This document shows, one piece after another, positions 19,585-27,463 of a stretch of 64,000 bases of DNA. The stretch is from assembly GCF_023509015.1 (NCBI RefSeq), contig NZ_CP094975.1, forward strand, positions 4,333,501 through 4,397,500. The letters run 5' to 3'. This DNA comes from Pseudomonas abieticivorans (GTDB lineage Bacteria; Pseudomonadota; Gammaproteobacteria; Pseudomonadales; Pseudomonadaceae). The notes below the pieces were generated by a model. It ran no database searches. It was not told where the DNA came from and saw only the letters and a list, made by a program, of their open reading frames with translations. A program made the translations under genes and the position numbers. Within the stretch, counting starts at the first letter, position 1. The number at the start of each line of letters is the position of its first letter.

Positions 19585-19618
19585 ACAAAAGCCACCTTCG
19601 GGTGGCTTTTGTGTTTTT
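19585..19618 (+). terminator. Terminator of the sucCD transcript
   Basis: Stem ACAAAAGCCACC (19585-19596), tetraloop TTCG, then GGTGGCTTTTGT (19601-19612) and a T-run (TTTTT at 19614-19618). It lies 28 bases after the sucD stop. Confidence 0.93.
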
Positions 19619-19682
19619 GCACTTTCCCACAATTTTCTGTCTGTAATGCGACATGCCGGTGCGTTCATCGGACACTGCGATC

Positions 19683-19716
19683 GGTATCAGTGCGTTTATC
19701 GTGCAAAAACGATACC
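19683..19716. promoter_or_regulatory. Dyad in the brnQ upstream region
   Basis: GGTATC (19683-19688) is inverted as GATACC (19711-19716), and inside it TATCGT (19697-19702) is inverted as ACGATA (19709-19714) with a 6-base loop. It lies about 140 bases before brnQ and could be an operator. No known regulator site is recognised. Confidence 0.3.
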
Positions 19717-19853
19717 CTGTACGCCATTTTTGTGAGTCGGCCCCACAAGGGCTGAACGAACAACTCAAGACGCCCTCATCCAGGCCGTCTGTATTTCCCT
19801 CATCCAAGGGGAGATCCCTCTCTAATTCCGATTCAGCAGTGTGGTTTCCTTAA

Positions 19854-21167
19854 ATGAAAGTGTTGAAAGGCCAGGACATCCTGGCATTGGGCTTCATGAC
19901 GTTCGCCTTGTTCGTCGGTGCCGGTAACATCATCTTCCCGCCTATCGTCGGTTTGCAGTCCGGGCCACACGTCTGGATGGCGGCGCTGGGCTTTCTGATC
20001 ACGGCCGTGGGCCTGCCGGTCATCACCGTTGTCGCGCTGGCCAAGGTCGGTGGCGGCATGGACGCGCTGAGCAGCCCGATCGGCAAGGTCGCCGGTGGCT
20101 TGCTGGCCGCCGTCGCCTACCTGGCCGTGGGCCCGCTGTTCGCCACCCCGCGGACCGCCACGGTGTCGTTCGAAGTGGGCCTTGCGCCCCTGACCGGTGA
20201 TACGCCGCTGGCCTTGTTCCTGTACAGCGCGGTGTACTTCCTGCTGGTGTTCTTCATTTCGCTGTACCCCGGCCGCTTGCTGGACACCGTGGGGCGCTTC
20301 CTGGCGCCGCTGAAGATCATCGCCCTGGCGGTGCTGGGCATTGCGGCATTCGCACTGCCAGCCGGTCCCGTTGGCGTGGCAGAGCCTGCCTATGTGGCAG
20401 CGCCGTTCTCCCAAGGCTTCATCAATGGTTACCTGACCATGGATACCTTGGGCGCGCTGGTGTTCGGCATTGTCATCGTCAACGCCATCCGCTCGCGCGG
20501 CGTCGAATCGCCGGTGCTGATCACCCGCTACGCCATCATTGCCGGCCTCATCGCTGGTGTCGGCCTGGCGCTGGTGTACATCAGCCTGTTCCGCCTGGGG
20601 GCGGGCAGCCCATCAGTGGCCGCCGGTGCCAGCAACGGCGCCATGGTGCTGCACGCTTATGTGCAGCACACCTTCGGTTCGTTGGGCAGCGGTTTCCTGG
20701 CCGTGCTGATCTCCCTGGCGTGCCTGGTCACGGCCGTGGGGCTGACCTGTGCCTGTGCCGAGTACTTCAGCCGCGTGTTGCCACTGTCCTACAAGACCCT
20801 GGTGGTGTTGCTGGCCGCGTTCTCGCTGCTGGTGTCCAACCTGGGCTTGACCAAGCTGATTGCGTTCTCGATTCCAGTGCTGACCGCCATCTACCCACCG
20901 TGCATCGCCTTGGTGGCGTTGAGCTTCTGCAATGAGTTCTGGCGCTCGCCCACCCGCGTGGTTGCGCCGGTGATGGCTGTGTCGTTGCTGTTTGGCTTGA
21001 TCGACGCCCTCAAGGGTGCAGGCTTGGGCGACTGGCTGCCGGCCTCCTTGGCGCACCTGCCGTTGAGCGACCAAGGCCTGGCCTGGTTGGTACCTACCGT
21101 GGTGGCCCTGGCTGGCGCGGTGGTGTTCGACCGCGTGATGGGTAAGCCTGCCGAAGCGATCGCGTAA
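19854..21167 (+). CDS. brnQ: Branched-chain amino acid : cation symporter (LIVCS family)
   Basis: 437 aa, almost entirely hydrophobic, with about 12 membrane segments. It belongs to the BrnQ/BraB/BraZ family, which imports leucine, isoleucine and valine with Na+ or H+ across the inner membrane. The N-terminus reads [20 protein letters not shown], a hallmark of the family, followed by PPIVGLQSG. The last segments are [18 protein letters not shown]. It is monocistronic: the sucD terminator lies upstream and its own terminator follows the stop. The exact substrate preference cannot be read from sequence. Confidence 0.95.
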   Translation: MKVLKGQDILALGFMTFALFVGAGNIIFPPIVGLQSGPHVWMAALGFLITAVGLPVITVVALAKVGGGMDALSSPIGKVAGGLLAAVAYLAVGPLFATPRTATVSFEVGLAPLTGDTPLALFLYSAVYFLLVFFISLYPGRLLDTVGRFLAPLKIIALAVLGIAAFALPAGPVGVAEPAYVAAPFSQGFINGYLTMDTLGALVFGIVIVNAIRSRGVESPVLITRYAIIAGLIAGVGLALVYISLFRLGAGSPSVAAGASNGAMVLHAYVQHTFGSLGSGFLAVLISLACLVTAVGLTCACAEYFSRVLPLSYKTLVVLLAAFSLLVSNLGLTKLIAFSIPVLTAIYPPCIALVALSFCNEFWRSPTRVVAPVMAVSLLFGLIDALKGAGLGDWLPASLAHLPLSDQGLAWLVPTVVALAGAVVFDRVMGKPAEAIA

Positions 21168-21181
21168 GCCTTCCCCCTCAT

Positions 21182-21216
21182 AAAAATACCCCGCCAAGTT
21201 GCGGGGTATTTTTTTG
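21182..21216 (+). terminator. Terminator of brnQ
   Basis: AAAATACCCCGC, loop CAAGTT, GCGGGGTATTTTTTTG. It begins 15 bases after the brnQ stop and ends with seven T residues. Confidence 0.93.
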
Positions 21217-21296
21217 TCCGGTGACCTGTTTTTGATCTGCCCTTGATCTGCCCTTGATCTGCTCTTGATCTGCTTGGTTTTTGATCTTGATTGTAT

Positions 21297-21873
21297 GCCC
21301 CATTAAGCGCCCGGGCCGACTGGAGGCGTCGATCAAGCGGCCGGAGGCGTAGCCGCCGGAGACGGAGCCGGAGACGCTTCTATTCCGGGCCGTCGTCCGC
21401 TTGAGCGATGCCGGAGGGAGGGGACCCGTAGCGCAGCGTAGGGCCCAAGCAGGGGCAAGCCTTTTTTGCTTATTTTTTGGCTGGGCCGGCACACCGGGCG
21501 TTTGACAAAAAGTGAGCCGGCGTAAGGCCGGAAAGGTGATTCGGCATCACCCTAACCAATGGATATGTTCACCGTTTTAAGAGCAAGCTTCAAAGATGCG
21601 TGAACATATCCATTATCAATGGCGCGATCACTTCACCTTTCCGCCCTTACGGCGTCTTACTTTTTGTCAAACGCCACAAAAAGTAAGCAAAAAAGGCTTG
21701 CCCCTGCTTGGGCCCTCCGCTGCGCTGCGGGTCCCCTCCTTCCGGCGTCGCTCAAGGGGCAGACGGCACCGGCTATAGAAGCTTGCCGGCTGCCGTCTTC
21801 CTCGGCTGCGCCTCGGGCCCTGCGGGCTGCCCCTTGAGCGACGCCTCCAGTCGGCCCGGGCGCTTAACGGGGC
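21297..21873. repeat. Palindrome unit 1
   Basis: The left arm begins GCCCCATTAAGCGCCCGGGC at 21297. The right arm ends with the inverted match GCCCGGGCGCTTAACGGGGC at 21873. Further paired blocks are CAAGCAGGGGCAAGCC with GGCTTGCCCCTGCTTG, and GCGTTTGACAAAAAGT with ACTTTTTGTCAAACGC. The axis is the stem AATGGATATGTTCAC (21558-21572) / GTGAACATATCCATT (21600-21614). The left arm has extra sequence (GGCTGGGCCGGCACACC, about 21479-21495) that has no partner in the right arm. Confidence 0.85.
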
Positions 21874-21995
21874 ATGCCATCAAGATCAAAAGCAGATCAA
21901 GATCAAGATCAGGATCGAGAGCCAAAACCAAAGCCAAAGCCAAATTCTGCTCTTGATCTGCTCTTGATCTGCTTGGTTTTTGATCTTGATTGTAT

Positions 21996-22555
21996 GCCCC
22001 ATTAAGCGCCCGGGCCGACTGGAGGCGCCGATCAAGCGGCCGGAGGCGTAGCCGCCGGAGACGGAGCCGGAGGCGCTTCTATTCCGGGCCGTCGTCCGCT
22101 TGAGCGATGCCGGAGGGAGGGGACCCGTAGCGCAGCGTAGGGCCCAAGCAGGGGCAAGCCTTTTTTGCTTACTTTTTGTGGCGTTTGACAAAAAGTGAGC
22201 CGGCGTAAGGCCGGAAAGGTGATTCGGCATCACCCTAACCAATGGAATGTTCACCGTTTTAAGAGCAAGCTTCAAAGATGCGTGAACATATCCATTATCA
22301 ATGGCGCGATCACTTCACCGTTCCGCCCTTACGGCGTCTTACTTTTTGTCAAACGCCACAAAAAGTAAGCAAAAAAGGCTTGCCCCTGCTTGGGCCCTCC
22401 GCTGCGCTGCGGGTCCCCTCCTTCCGGCGTCGCTCAAGGGGCAGACGGCACCGGCTATAGAAGCTTGCCGGCTGCCGTCTTCCTCGGCTGCGCCTCGGGC
22501 CCTGCGGGCCGCCCCTTGAGCGACGCCTCCAGTCGGCCCGGGCGCTTTACGGGGC
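21996..22555. repeat. Palindrome unit 2
   Basis: The same design as unit 1, about 680-700 bases further on. The left arm begins GCCCCATTAAGCGCCCGGGC at 21996, and the right arm ends GGGCGCTTTACGGGGC at 22555. The arms match each other better than in unit 1, because the left arm has the expected ACTTTTTGTGGCGTTTGAC where unit 1 carries the unpaired GGCTGGGCCGG block. The central stem has lost one T on the left side (GGAATGTTCAC against GTGAACATATCC). Confidence 0.85.
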
Positions 22556-22558
22556 ATA

Positions 22559-22656
22559 CCATCAAGATCAAGAGCAGATCAAGATCAAGATCAAGATCAA
22601 GATCAAGATCAAGATCAAGAGCAGATCAAGATCAAGATCAAGATCAGATCAAGAGC
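22559..22656 (+). repeat. GATCAA hexanucleotide tract
   Basis: About 98 bases made almost only of GATCAA units, interrupted by GAGCA at three places. Shorter versions end unit 1 (about 21879-21920), and inverted TTGATC tracts begin unit 1 (about 21233-21290) and unit 2 (about 21950-21990). In all frames it reads as IKIK or RSRS repeats without a start site, so it is not coding. It ends about 80 bases before the MAPEG gene. Confidence 0.85.
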
Positions 22657-22735
22657 AGTGGGCACGAAATCGTTCGGGCAATGGTCTATACCCATCACAT
22701 GCCCGACTGCCCGGGCGCTCAAGGGAGAGACGCGA

Positions 22736-23140
22736 ATGAGCATACCGTTCTGGTGTGTGTTTATCAGTGCACTGCTGATCTATATAGCCCGGGCGCCAGT
22801 CGCCAAGGCAATGAAAGAGCAGGGCGGCTACAACAACCATGAGCCGCGAGCGCAGCAGGCACAGTTGACCGGCTTGGGCGCCAGGGCCGTGGCGGCGCAT
22901 CAAAACAGCTTCGAGGCGTTCATGCTGTTCGCGGTGGGGGTGTTGATGGCGCATACCACCCAGACCCAAGGCTACTTGATCGACTTGTTGGCGATCATCT
23001 TCGTGATCAGCAGGGTTATCTACCTGTTCCTGTACTGGAACGACAAGCCGTCGGCCCGAAGTGCGGTGTGGGTGGTGGGCATACTCTGTTCGTTATTGTT
23101 GATGTTAAGCCCGGTGTATCGCTACCTGGTCATGATGTAA
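22736..23140 (+). CDS. MAPEG-family integral membrane protein
   Basis: 134 aa from the ATG at 22736, which has AAGGGAGAGA as ribosome site; the frame is open further upstream only by chance. Four hydrophobic segments fit the four-helix MAPEG fold: IPFWCVFISALLIYIARAPV, FEAFMLFAVGVLMAHT, LIDLLAIIFVISRVIYLF and AVWVVGILCSLLLMLSPV. The family signature region contains RAVAAHQNSFEAFMLF. Members include membrane glutathione transferases and proteins of unknown role; the substrate is not known here. It follows the GATCAA tract. Confidence 0.88.
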   Translation: MSIPFWCVFISALLIYIARAPVAKAMKEQGGYNNHEPRAQQAQLTGLGARAVAAHQNSFEAFMLFAVGVLMAHTTQTQGYLIDLLAIIFVISRVIYLFLYWNDKPSARSAVWVVGILCSLLLMLSPVYRYLVMM

Positions 23141-23148
23141 CAGGCATG

Positions 23149-23178
23149 AAAAAGCCCGACGCAACGGTCGGGCTTTGT
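23149..23178. terminator. Bidirectional terminator between the MAPEG gene and the small lipoprotein
   Basis: Stem AAAGCCCGAC (23151-23160) / GTCGGGCTTT (23167-23176), 6-base loop. It separates the two convergent genes. Confidence 0.85.
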
Positions 23179-23196
23179 GCATCCGTCGCAACAGGC

Positions 23197-23469
23197 TTAG
23201 TTTTTGGCCGGTGCGTCAGTTGCTGGAGCTGCGGTAGAGCCGTCGGAGTTTTCCTTGGCGCGCTCTTGTTGCGCTTCAGTACTGGATTTGGCCGCTTCAG
23301 CGTTTTCTTTCGCTGCATCGTTCACTTTATCCTGAGCATCGTCCATTTTCTGCTGGGCGTTCTCGGCGTGTTGCTGCGCGTCCTGAGCCTTGTCCTCGGA
23401 CTTTTTATCGCAGGCGGCGAGGCCCAGGGAGGCGGCCAGCATCAAGGCATAAGCTAAAGTTTTACGCAT
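23197..23469 (-). CDS. Small Ala/Glu-rich lipoprotein
   Basis: 90 aa from the ATG at 23469, which has AAGGAG as ribosome site. A lipoprotein signal MRKTLAYALMLAASLGLAAC gives Cys20. The mature part is low-complexity and charged (DKAQDAQQHAENAQQKMDDA and similar), predicting one amphipathic helix or coiled coil, and ends in a short Ala/Pro tail. Asp follows the Cys, which in enterobacteria favours inner-membrane retention but is less strict in Pseudomonas. No characterised family is recognised. It resembles small stress-related lipoproteins of pseudomonads. Confidence 0.8.
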   Translation of the reverse strand: MRKTLAYALMLAASLGLAACDKKSEDKAQDAQQHAENAQQKMDDAQDKVNDAAKENAEAAKSSTEAQQERAKENSDGSTAAPATDAPAKN

Positions 23470-23627
23470 GGGGTGTTTCTCCTTATTGAATAAGTCTACG
23501 TGCCTTTCGAGCGTCGACCCTGGAGTTAAGTTCCGTTGCATTGAAAGATATATAAGTGCTGGATCCATATCGACTTTTTATACGCGGTGTGTCTTTTCGG
23601 AAAATAATAAACACAAGGTTCGCGCCC

Positions 23628-24104
23628 ATGAATGACAGACCGCTGATGGAACAGGCTCGACGCTTTATAGGTGCATTGCGCCACTGCCAAGTACTGCGCA
23701 TGCGTGTTGAAAGTATTGATGCAGACGGTGTGACGCTGTTATTGCCGTACTCGCCAGCGATCGTTGGCAACCCCCAGACGGGGGTGATCCATGGCGGTGC
23801 GCTGACCAGCCTGATGGACACCACCTGCGGCATGGCCACGCTGTGTGTGTTGCCCACGTTCGAGGTGTGCCCGACCCTGGATTTGCGCATCGACTACATG
23901 CACCCCGCGCAGCCAGGCAAGGACCTGCATGGTTTTGCCCGTTGCTACCGCGTGACGCGTGACGTGATTTTCGTGCGTGGGCATGCCTACCAGGACGATC
24001 CCCAGCAGCCCGTCGCCCAAGTGGTCGGCACATTCATGCGCCTGGGCAAGGCGGTCAAGGGTTCGCAGGCCTTTGCCGGTGCTCTCAAGGGGGGACAGCC
24101 ATGA
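23628..24104 (+). CDS. PaaI-like hotdog-fold thioesterase (first of a pair)
   Basis: 158 aa from the ATG at 23628. The hotdog motif GVIHGGALTSLMDTTCGMA contains the HGG and the acidic residue typical of PaaI-type acyl-CoA thioesterases. RIDYMHPAQPGKDLHGFARC and TRDVIFVRGHAYQDD follow the family pattern. It should be a small cytoplasmic acyl-CoA thioesterase working as a dimer of dimers. Its stop overlaps the ATG of a second, divergent hotdog gene (ATGA at 24101), so the two are coupled and may form a heteromer. The acyl substrate is not predictable. Confidence 0.9.
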   Translation: MNDRPLMEQARRFIGALRHCQVLRMRVESIDADGVTLLLPYSPAIVGNPQTGVIHGGALTSLMDTTCGMATLCVLPTFEVCPTLDLRIDYMHPAQPGKDLHGFARCYRVTRDVIFVRGHAYQDDPQQPVAQVVGTFMRLGKAVKGSQAFAGALKGGQP

Positions 24105-24556
24105 TCAGCCAAGCGTTGCGCGAACAGGTACGCCAGGCCCATTTGAACGATGATTTTGCCGATTTGCTGAAGATCATTCCTTATGCCGGGTTGATCGGTA
24201 TCCACTGCCAGCGTGAGGGTGACAGCCTGTTGTTCAGTTTGCCGGCCAACCCGGACAACATTGGCAACCCTTTGCTGCCAGCGATTCACGGTGGCGTGAT
24301 TGCAGGCTTCATGGAGTTGGCGGCGGCCCTGCACCTGATACTGTTCACCGACACCGGGCAGGTGCCGAAGATCATCGACTTTTCCATCGACTACCTGCGT
24401 GCCGGCCTGGCCCGTGATACCTACGCCCAATGCCGGCTCTGGCGCCAGGGGCGGCGGGTGACCAACGTTGCGATCACCGCCTGGCAGGCCGATCGCGAGG
24501 AGCCGATTGCCACCGCCCGCGCGCATTTCAAAATCGACGAAGCAACAAGCCCTTGA
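24101..24556 (+). CDS. PaaI-like hotdog-fold thioesterase (second of a pair)
   Basis: 151 aa, with its start overlapping the upstream stop by 4 bases. The motif LLPAIHGGVIAGFMELAAAL has HGG and Glu at the hotdog catalytic position, where the first copy has Asp. FSIDYLRAGLARDTYAQCRL and TNVAITAWQADREEPIATA complete the fold. The pair probably arose by duplication and then diverged. The last codons overlap the -35 box of the htpG heat-shock promoter. Confidence 0.9.
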   Translation: MISQALREQVRQAHLNDDFADLLKIIPYAGLIGIHCQREGDSLLFSLPANPDNIGNPLLPAIHGGVIAGFMELAAALHLILFTDTGQVPKIIDFSIDYLRAGLARDTYAQCRLWRQGRRVTNVAITAWQADREEPIATARAHFKIDEATSP

Positions 24557-24579
24557 AATCCTTCCCCATGCCCCCATCT
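24552..24579 (+). promoter_or_regulatory. Sigma-32 (RpoH) heat-shock promoter of htpG
   Basis: CTTGAAA (24552-24558) and CCCCATCT (24572-24579), separated by 13 bases: a full match to the RpoH consensus CTTGAAA-N(11-16)-CCCCATNT. The -35 box contains the TGA stop of the upstream thioesterase. Transcription would begin near 24586, about 58 bases before the htpG ATG. Confidence 0.9.
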
Positions 24580-24643
24580 CTTGTGCATCCCGCCGCCCAT
24601 GCACAGCGCAAGCGGCCTGCCATCTGATTGGAGTTTGATGACC

Positions 24644-26548
24644 ATGAGTGTGGAAACTCAAAAAGAAACCCTGGGCTTCCAGACCGAGGTGAAGCAACTG
24701 CTGCACCTCATGATCCATTCGCTGTATTCCAACAAGGAAATTTTCCTTCGCGAATTGATCTCCAACGCCTCTGATGCCGTCGACAAATTGCGCTTCGAAG
24801 CCCTGTCCAAGCCAGAAATGCTGGAAGGTGGCGCCGAGCTCAAGATCCGCGTGAGCTTCGACAAAGAAGCCAACACCGTGACCCTGGAAGACAACGGCAT
24901 CGGCATGAGCCGTGAAGATGTCATCACTCACCTGGGTACTATCGCCAAGTCCGGCACCGCCGACTTCATGAAAAACCTCAGCGGTGACCAGAAGAAAGAT
25001 TCGCACCTGATCGGTCAGTTCGGCGTTGGCTTCTACTCGGCCTTCATCGTGGCCGACAAGGTCGACGTATTCAGCCGCCGTGCCAACCTGCCGGCCGGCG
25101 AGGGCGTGCACTGGTCGTCCAAGGGCGAGGGCGAGTTCGAAGTCGCCACCGTTGAAAAAGCCGACCGTGGCACCCGCATCGTCCTGCACCTGAAAAAGGG
25201 CGAGGAAGAGTTCGCCGATGGCTGGCGCCTGCGCAACATCGTCAAGAAGTACTCCGACCACATCGCCTTGCCGATCGAGCTGCCCAAAGAGCAGGAAGCA
25301 GCCGAAGGCGAAGAGAAGCCTGCACTGGAATGGGAAACCGTCAACCGTGCCAGCGCCCTGTGGACTCGCCCGCGTACCGAGGTCAAGGACGAGGAATACC
25401 AGGAGTTCTACAAGCACATTGCCCACGATTACGAAAACCCGCTGAGCTGGAGCCACAACAAGGTCGAAGGCAAGCTCGAATACAGCTCGCTGCTGTACGT
25501 GCCGGCCCGTGCTCCGTTCGACCTGTACCAGCGTGAAGCGCCGCGCGGCTTGAAGCTGTACGTGCAGCGTGTGTTCGTGATGGACCAGGCAGAATCCTTC
25601 CTGCCGCTGTACCTGCGTTTCATCAAGGGCGTGGTCGATTCCAACGACCTGTCGTTGAACGTGTCGCGTGAGATCCTGCAAAAAGACCCGATCATCGACT
25701 CGATGAAGTCGGCGCTGACCAAGCGCGTGCTGGACATGCTCGAGAAGTTGGCCAAGAACGAGCCTGAGCAGTACAAGGGCTTCTGGAAAAACTTTGGCCA
25801 GGTCCTGAAAGAAGGCCCGGCAGAAGACTTCGCCAACAAGGAAAAAATCGCCGGCCTGCTGCGCTTTGCCTCGATCAGCGACGACGGCGGCGAGCAAAGT
25901 GTTTCCCTGGCCGACTACCTGGGTCGCGTCAAGGAAGGCCAGGACAAGATCTATTACCTGACCGGCGAGTCGTACGCGCAGGTCAAGAACAGCCCGCACC
26001 TGGAAGTCTTCCGCAAGAAAGGCATCGAAGTGCTGCTGTTGACCGACCGCATCGACGAGTGGCTGATGAGCTACCTGAGCGACTTCGACGGCAAAAACTT
26101 TGTCGACGTGGCTCGCGGTGACCTGGACCTGGGCAAGCTGGACTCCGAGGAGGACAAGAAGGCCCAGGAAGAAGTCGCCAAGGACAAGGAAGGCCTGATC
26201 GAGCGCCTTAAAGCCGCCCTGGGTGATAGCGTCAGCGAAGTGCGTGTGTCGCACCGCCTGACCGACTCGCCGGCGATCCTGGCCATCGGTGAGCAGGACC
26301 TGGGACTGCAGATGCGTCAGATCCTGGAAGCCAGCGGTCAGAAAGTCCCGGATTCCAAGCCCATCTTCGAGTTCAACCCGGGCCACCCGCTGATCGAGAA
26401 GCTGGATCACGAGCAGAGCGAAGACCGTTTCGCCGACTTCTCGCACATCCTCTTCGACCAAGCGGCACTGGCTGCTGGTGACAGCTTGAAAGACCCGGCG
26501 GCCTACGTGCGCCGCCTGAACAAGCTGTTGGTTGAGTTGTCCGTTTAA
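24644..26548 (+). CDS. htpG: Molecular chaperone HtpG (Hsp90)
   Basis: 634 aa from the ATG at 24644 (an ATG two codons earlier is also possible), typical for bacterial Hsp90. The N-terminal GHKL ATPase domain reads [32 protein letters not shown] and [17 protein letters not shown]. The middle domain has [18 protein letters not shown], whose Arg contacts the ATP gamma phosphate. The C-terminal domain carries dimerisation helices. It is a cytosolic ATP-driven chaperone acting late in folding with DnaK. The RpoH promoter directly upstream agrees with heat induction. A hairpin terminator follows. Confidence 0.98.
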   Translation: MSVETQKETLGFQTEVKQLLHLMIHSLYSNKEIFLRELISNASDAVDKLRFEALSKPEMLEGGAELKIRVSFDKEANTVTLEDNGIGMSREDVITHLGTIAKSGTADFMKNLSGDQKKDSHLIGQFGVGFYSAFIVADKVDVFSRRANLPAGEGVHWSSKGEGEFEVATVEKADRGTRIVLHLKKGEEEFADGWRLRNIVKKYSDHIALPIELPKEQEAAEGEEKPALEWETVNRASALWTRPRTEVKDEEYQEFYKHIAHDYENPLSWSHNKVEGKLEYSSLLYVPARAPFDLYQREAPRGLKLYVQRVFVMDQAESFLPLYLRFIKGVVDSNDLSLNVSREILQKDPIIDSMKSALTKRVLDMLEKLAKNEPEQYKGFWKNFGQVLKEGPAEDFANKEKIAGLLRFASISDDGGEQSVSLADYLGRVKEGQDKIYYLTGESYAQVKNSPHLEVFRKKGIEVLLLTDRIDEWLMSYLSDFDGKNFVDVARGDLDLGKLDSEEDKKAQEEVAKDKEGLIERLKAALGDSVSEVRVSHRLTDSPAILAIGEQDLGLQMRQILEASGQKVPDSKPIFEFNPGHPLIEKLDHEQSEDRFADFSHILFDQAALAAGDSLKDPAAYVRRLNKLLVELSV

Positions 26549-26556
26549 GCAGTTGA

Positions 26557-26585
26557 AGAAAAAACCCGCTTCGGCGGGTTTTTTC
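26557..26585 (+). terminator. Terminator of htpG
   Basis: AAAAAACCCGC, loop TTCG-type, GCGGGTTTTTTCG, starting 9 bases after the htpG stop. Confidence 0.92.
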
Positions 26586-26622
26586 GTTTGAGTGACCATC
26601 GCTTTTCATTGGGGAGACAATC

Positions 26623-27354
26623 ATGACCGTTACCGTTCAATCCGTGGTCTATCAGATCGATGGCAAGCCGTATGAAAGCCGCTTGGTGTATGACGCCGCC
26701 GTGGTATCGCCGCGTCCGGGGCTGTTGATGGCGCCCAACTGGGTAGGTGTGAGCGAAGGCGCCGAGCGCATCGCCCAGGCCGTCGCCGCGCAGGGTTACG
26801 TGGTGCTGTTGGCCGACCTGTATGGCCAGTCGGTCCGCCCGAGTGGCAATGAAGAGTGCCTGGCGGCAATGATGCCGCTCAAAAATGACCGTGCCGAACT
26901 GCGTAAGCGCATGCAGGTGGCTCTTGAGCAATTGCAGGCGCAAACCACCGCGGCGGTGGACAAGGATCAGTTGGCCACCTTTGGTTTCTGCTTCGGCGGT
27001 TGCTGCTCGTTGGAACTGGCCCGCACCGGTGCGCCGCTCAAGGCCGCCGTTTCGTTCCACGGCACGCTGGACACGCCGAACCCGGCCGATGGCAAGAACA
27101 TCGTGGGCAAGGTCTTGGTGCTGCACGGCGCGGCTGATCCATTGGTACCCAAAGAGCAGTTGCCTGCCTTCGAGAAAGAAATGGACGACGCCGGCGTCGA
27201 CTGGACCCTGATCAGCTACGGCGGTGCCTACCACTCGTTCACTGACACCGAAGCCAACAACCCAGGCGTGCAGATGTACAACAAGACCGTCTCGGACCGC
27301 GCGTTCAAGACCATGCAGAACCTGCTGGAAGAAGTCTTCAAGCCCGCCGTCTGA
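26623..27354 (+). CDS. Dienelactone hydrolase family protein
   Basis: 243 aa, alpha/beta hydrolase fold of the DLH type. The nucleophile is Cys123 in FGFCFGGCCS (G-x-C-x-G-G). Asp in HGAADPLVP and His in GAYHSFTD complete the Cys-Asp-His triad. True dienelactone hydrolases act in chlorocatechol degradation, but no such pathway genes are nearby, so this is more likely a general carboxylesterase of the family. A GGGGAGACA ribosome site precedes the ATG. It converges on the pirin gene, with a REP pair between them. Confidence 0.9.
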   Translation: MTVTVQSVVYQIDGKPYESRLVYDAAVVSPRPGLLMAPNWVGVSEGAERIAQAVAAQGYVVLLADLYGQSVRPSGNEECLAAMMPLKNDRAELRKRMQVALEQLQAQTTAAVDKDQLATFGFCFGGCCSLELARTGAPLKAAVSFHGTLDTPNPADGKNIVGKVLVLHGAADPLVPKEQLPAFEKEMDDAGVDWTLISYGGAYHSFTDTEANNPGVQMYNKTVSDRAFKTMQNLLEEVFKPAV

Positions 27355-27370
27355 TCCAGCCGCGTGCCGG

Positions 27371-27451
27371 TGCAGGAGCGCATTGATCCGCGAAAAGGTC
27401 ACCGTGGTATATCAGTTGTACCGGGTCGCTTTCTTCGCGGGTGCTCCTACA
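27371..27451 (+). repeat. Inverted REP pair between convergent genes
   Basis: The left copy, GCAGGAGCGCATTGATCCGCG, starts at 27371, and the inverted right copy, TCGCGGGTGCTCCTAC, ends near 27451. Same family as the element at 3100. Between the two convergent stop codons it is the only visible hairpin structure, so it may also act as a terminator. Confidence 0.65.
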
Positions 27452-27463
27452 ACGGGCAGGGCG

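Larger units (their letters stand above)
21217..22657. repeat. Tandem pair of large imperfect palindromes with GATCAA/TTGATC tracts (no genes)
   Basis: A 1.44-kb stretch with no credible gene. It consists of two copies (about 21233-21943 and 21944-22657) of one unit. Each unit is a large imperfect palindrome: TTGATC-rich tract, left arm, central hairpin, right arm, GATCAA-rich tract. Both copies contain the same 60-codon frame (21596 and 22278), which differs at one residue, so the duplication is recent or homogenised. Small ORFs here are mirror translations of the arms, lack ribosome sites and are not genes. The element resembles large intergenic repeats of fluorescent pseudomonads. Confidence 0.85.

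Noticed and set aside
19653..19853. A 66-codon frame ending just before the brnQ start
   Set aside because: The tight spacing looked like coupling, but there is no ribosome site at its ATG, the frame covers the promoter and dyad region, and the composition is not protein-like.
21596..21778. A 60-codon frame repeated at 22278, and further frames through the palindromes
   Set aside because: They lack ribosome sites, the same protein-like strings appear on both strands because of the palindrome, and the frames run into the GATCAA tract. They are repeat translations, not genes.
22559..22656. The GATCAA tract as a CRISPR array or an origin iteron set
   Set aside because: The unit is six bases without spacers, and there are no cas, rep or dnaA genes or DnaA boxes nearby.
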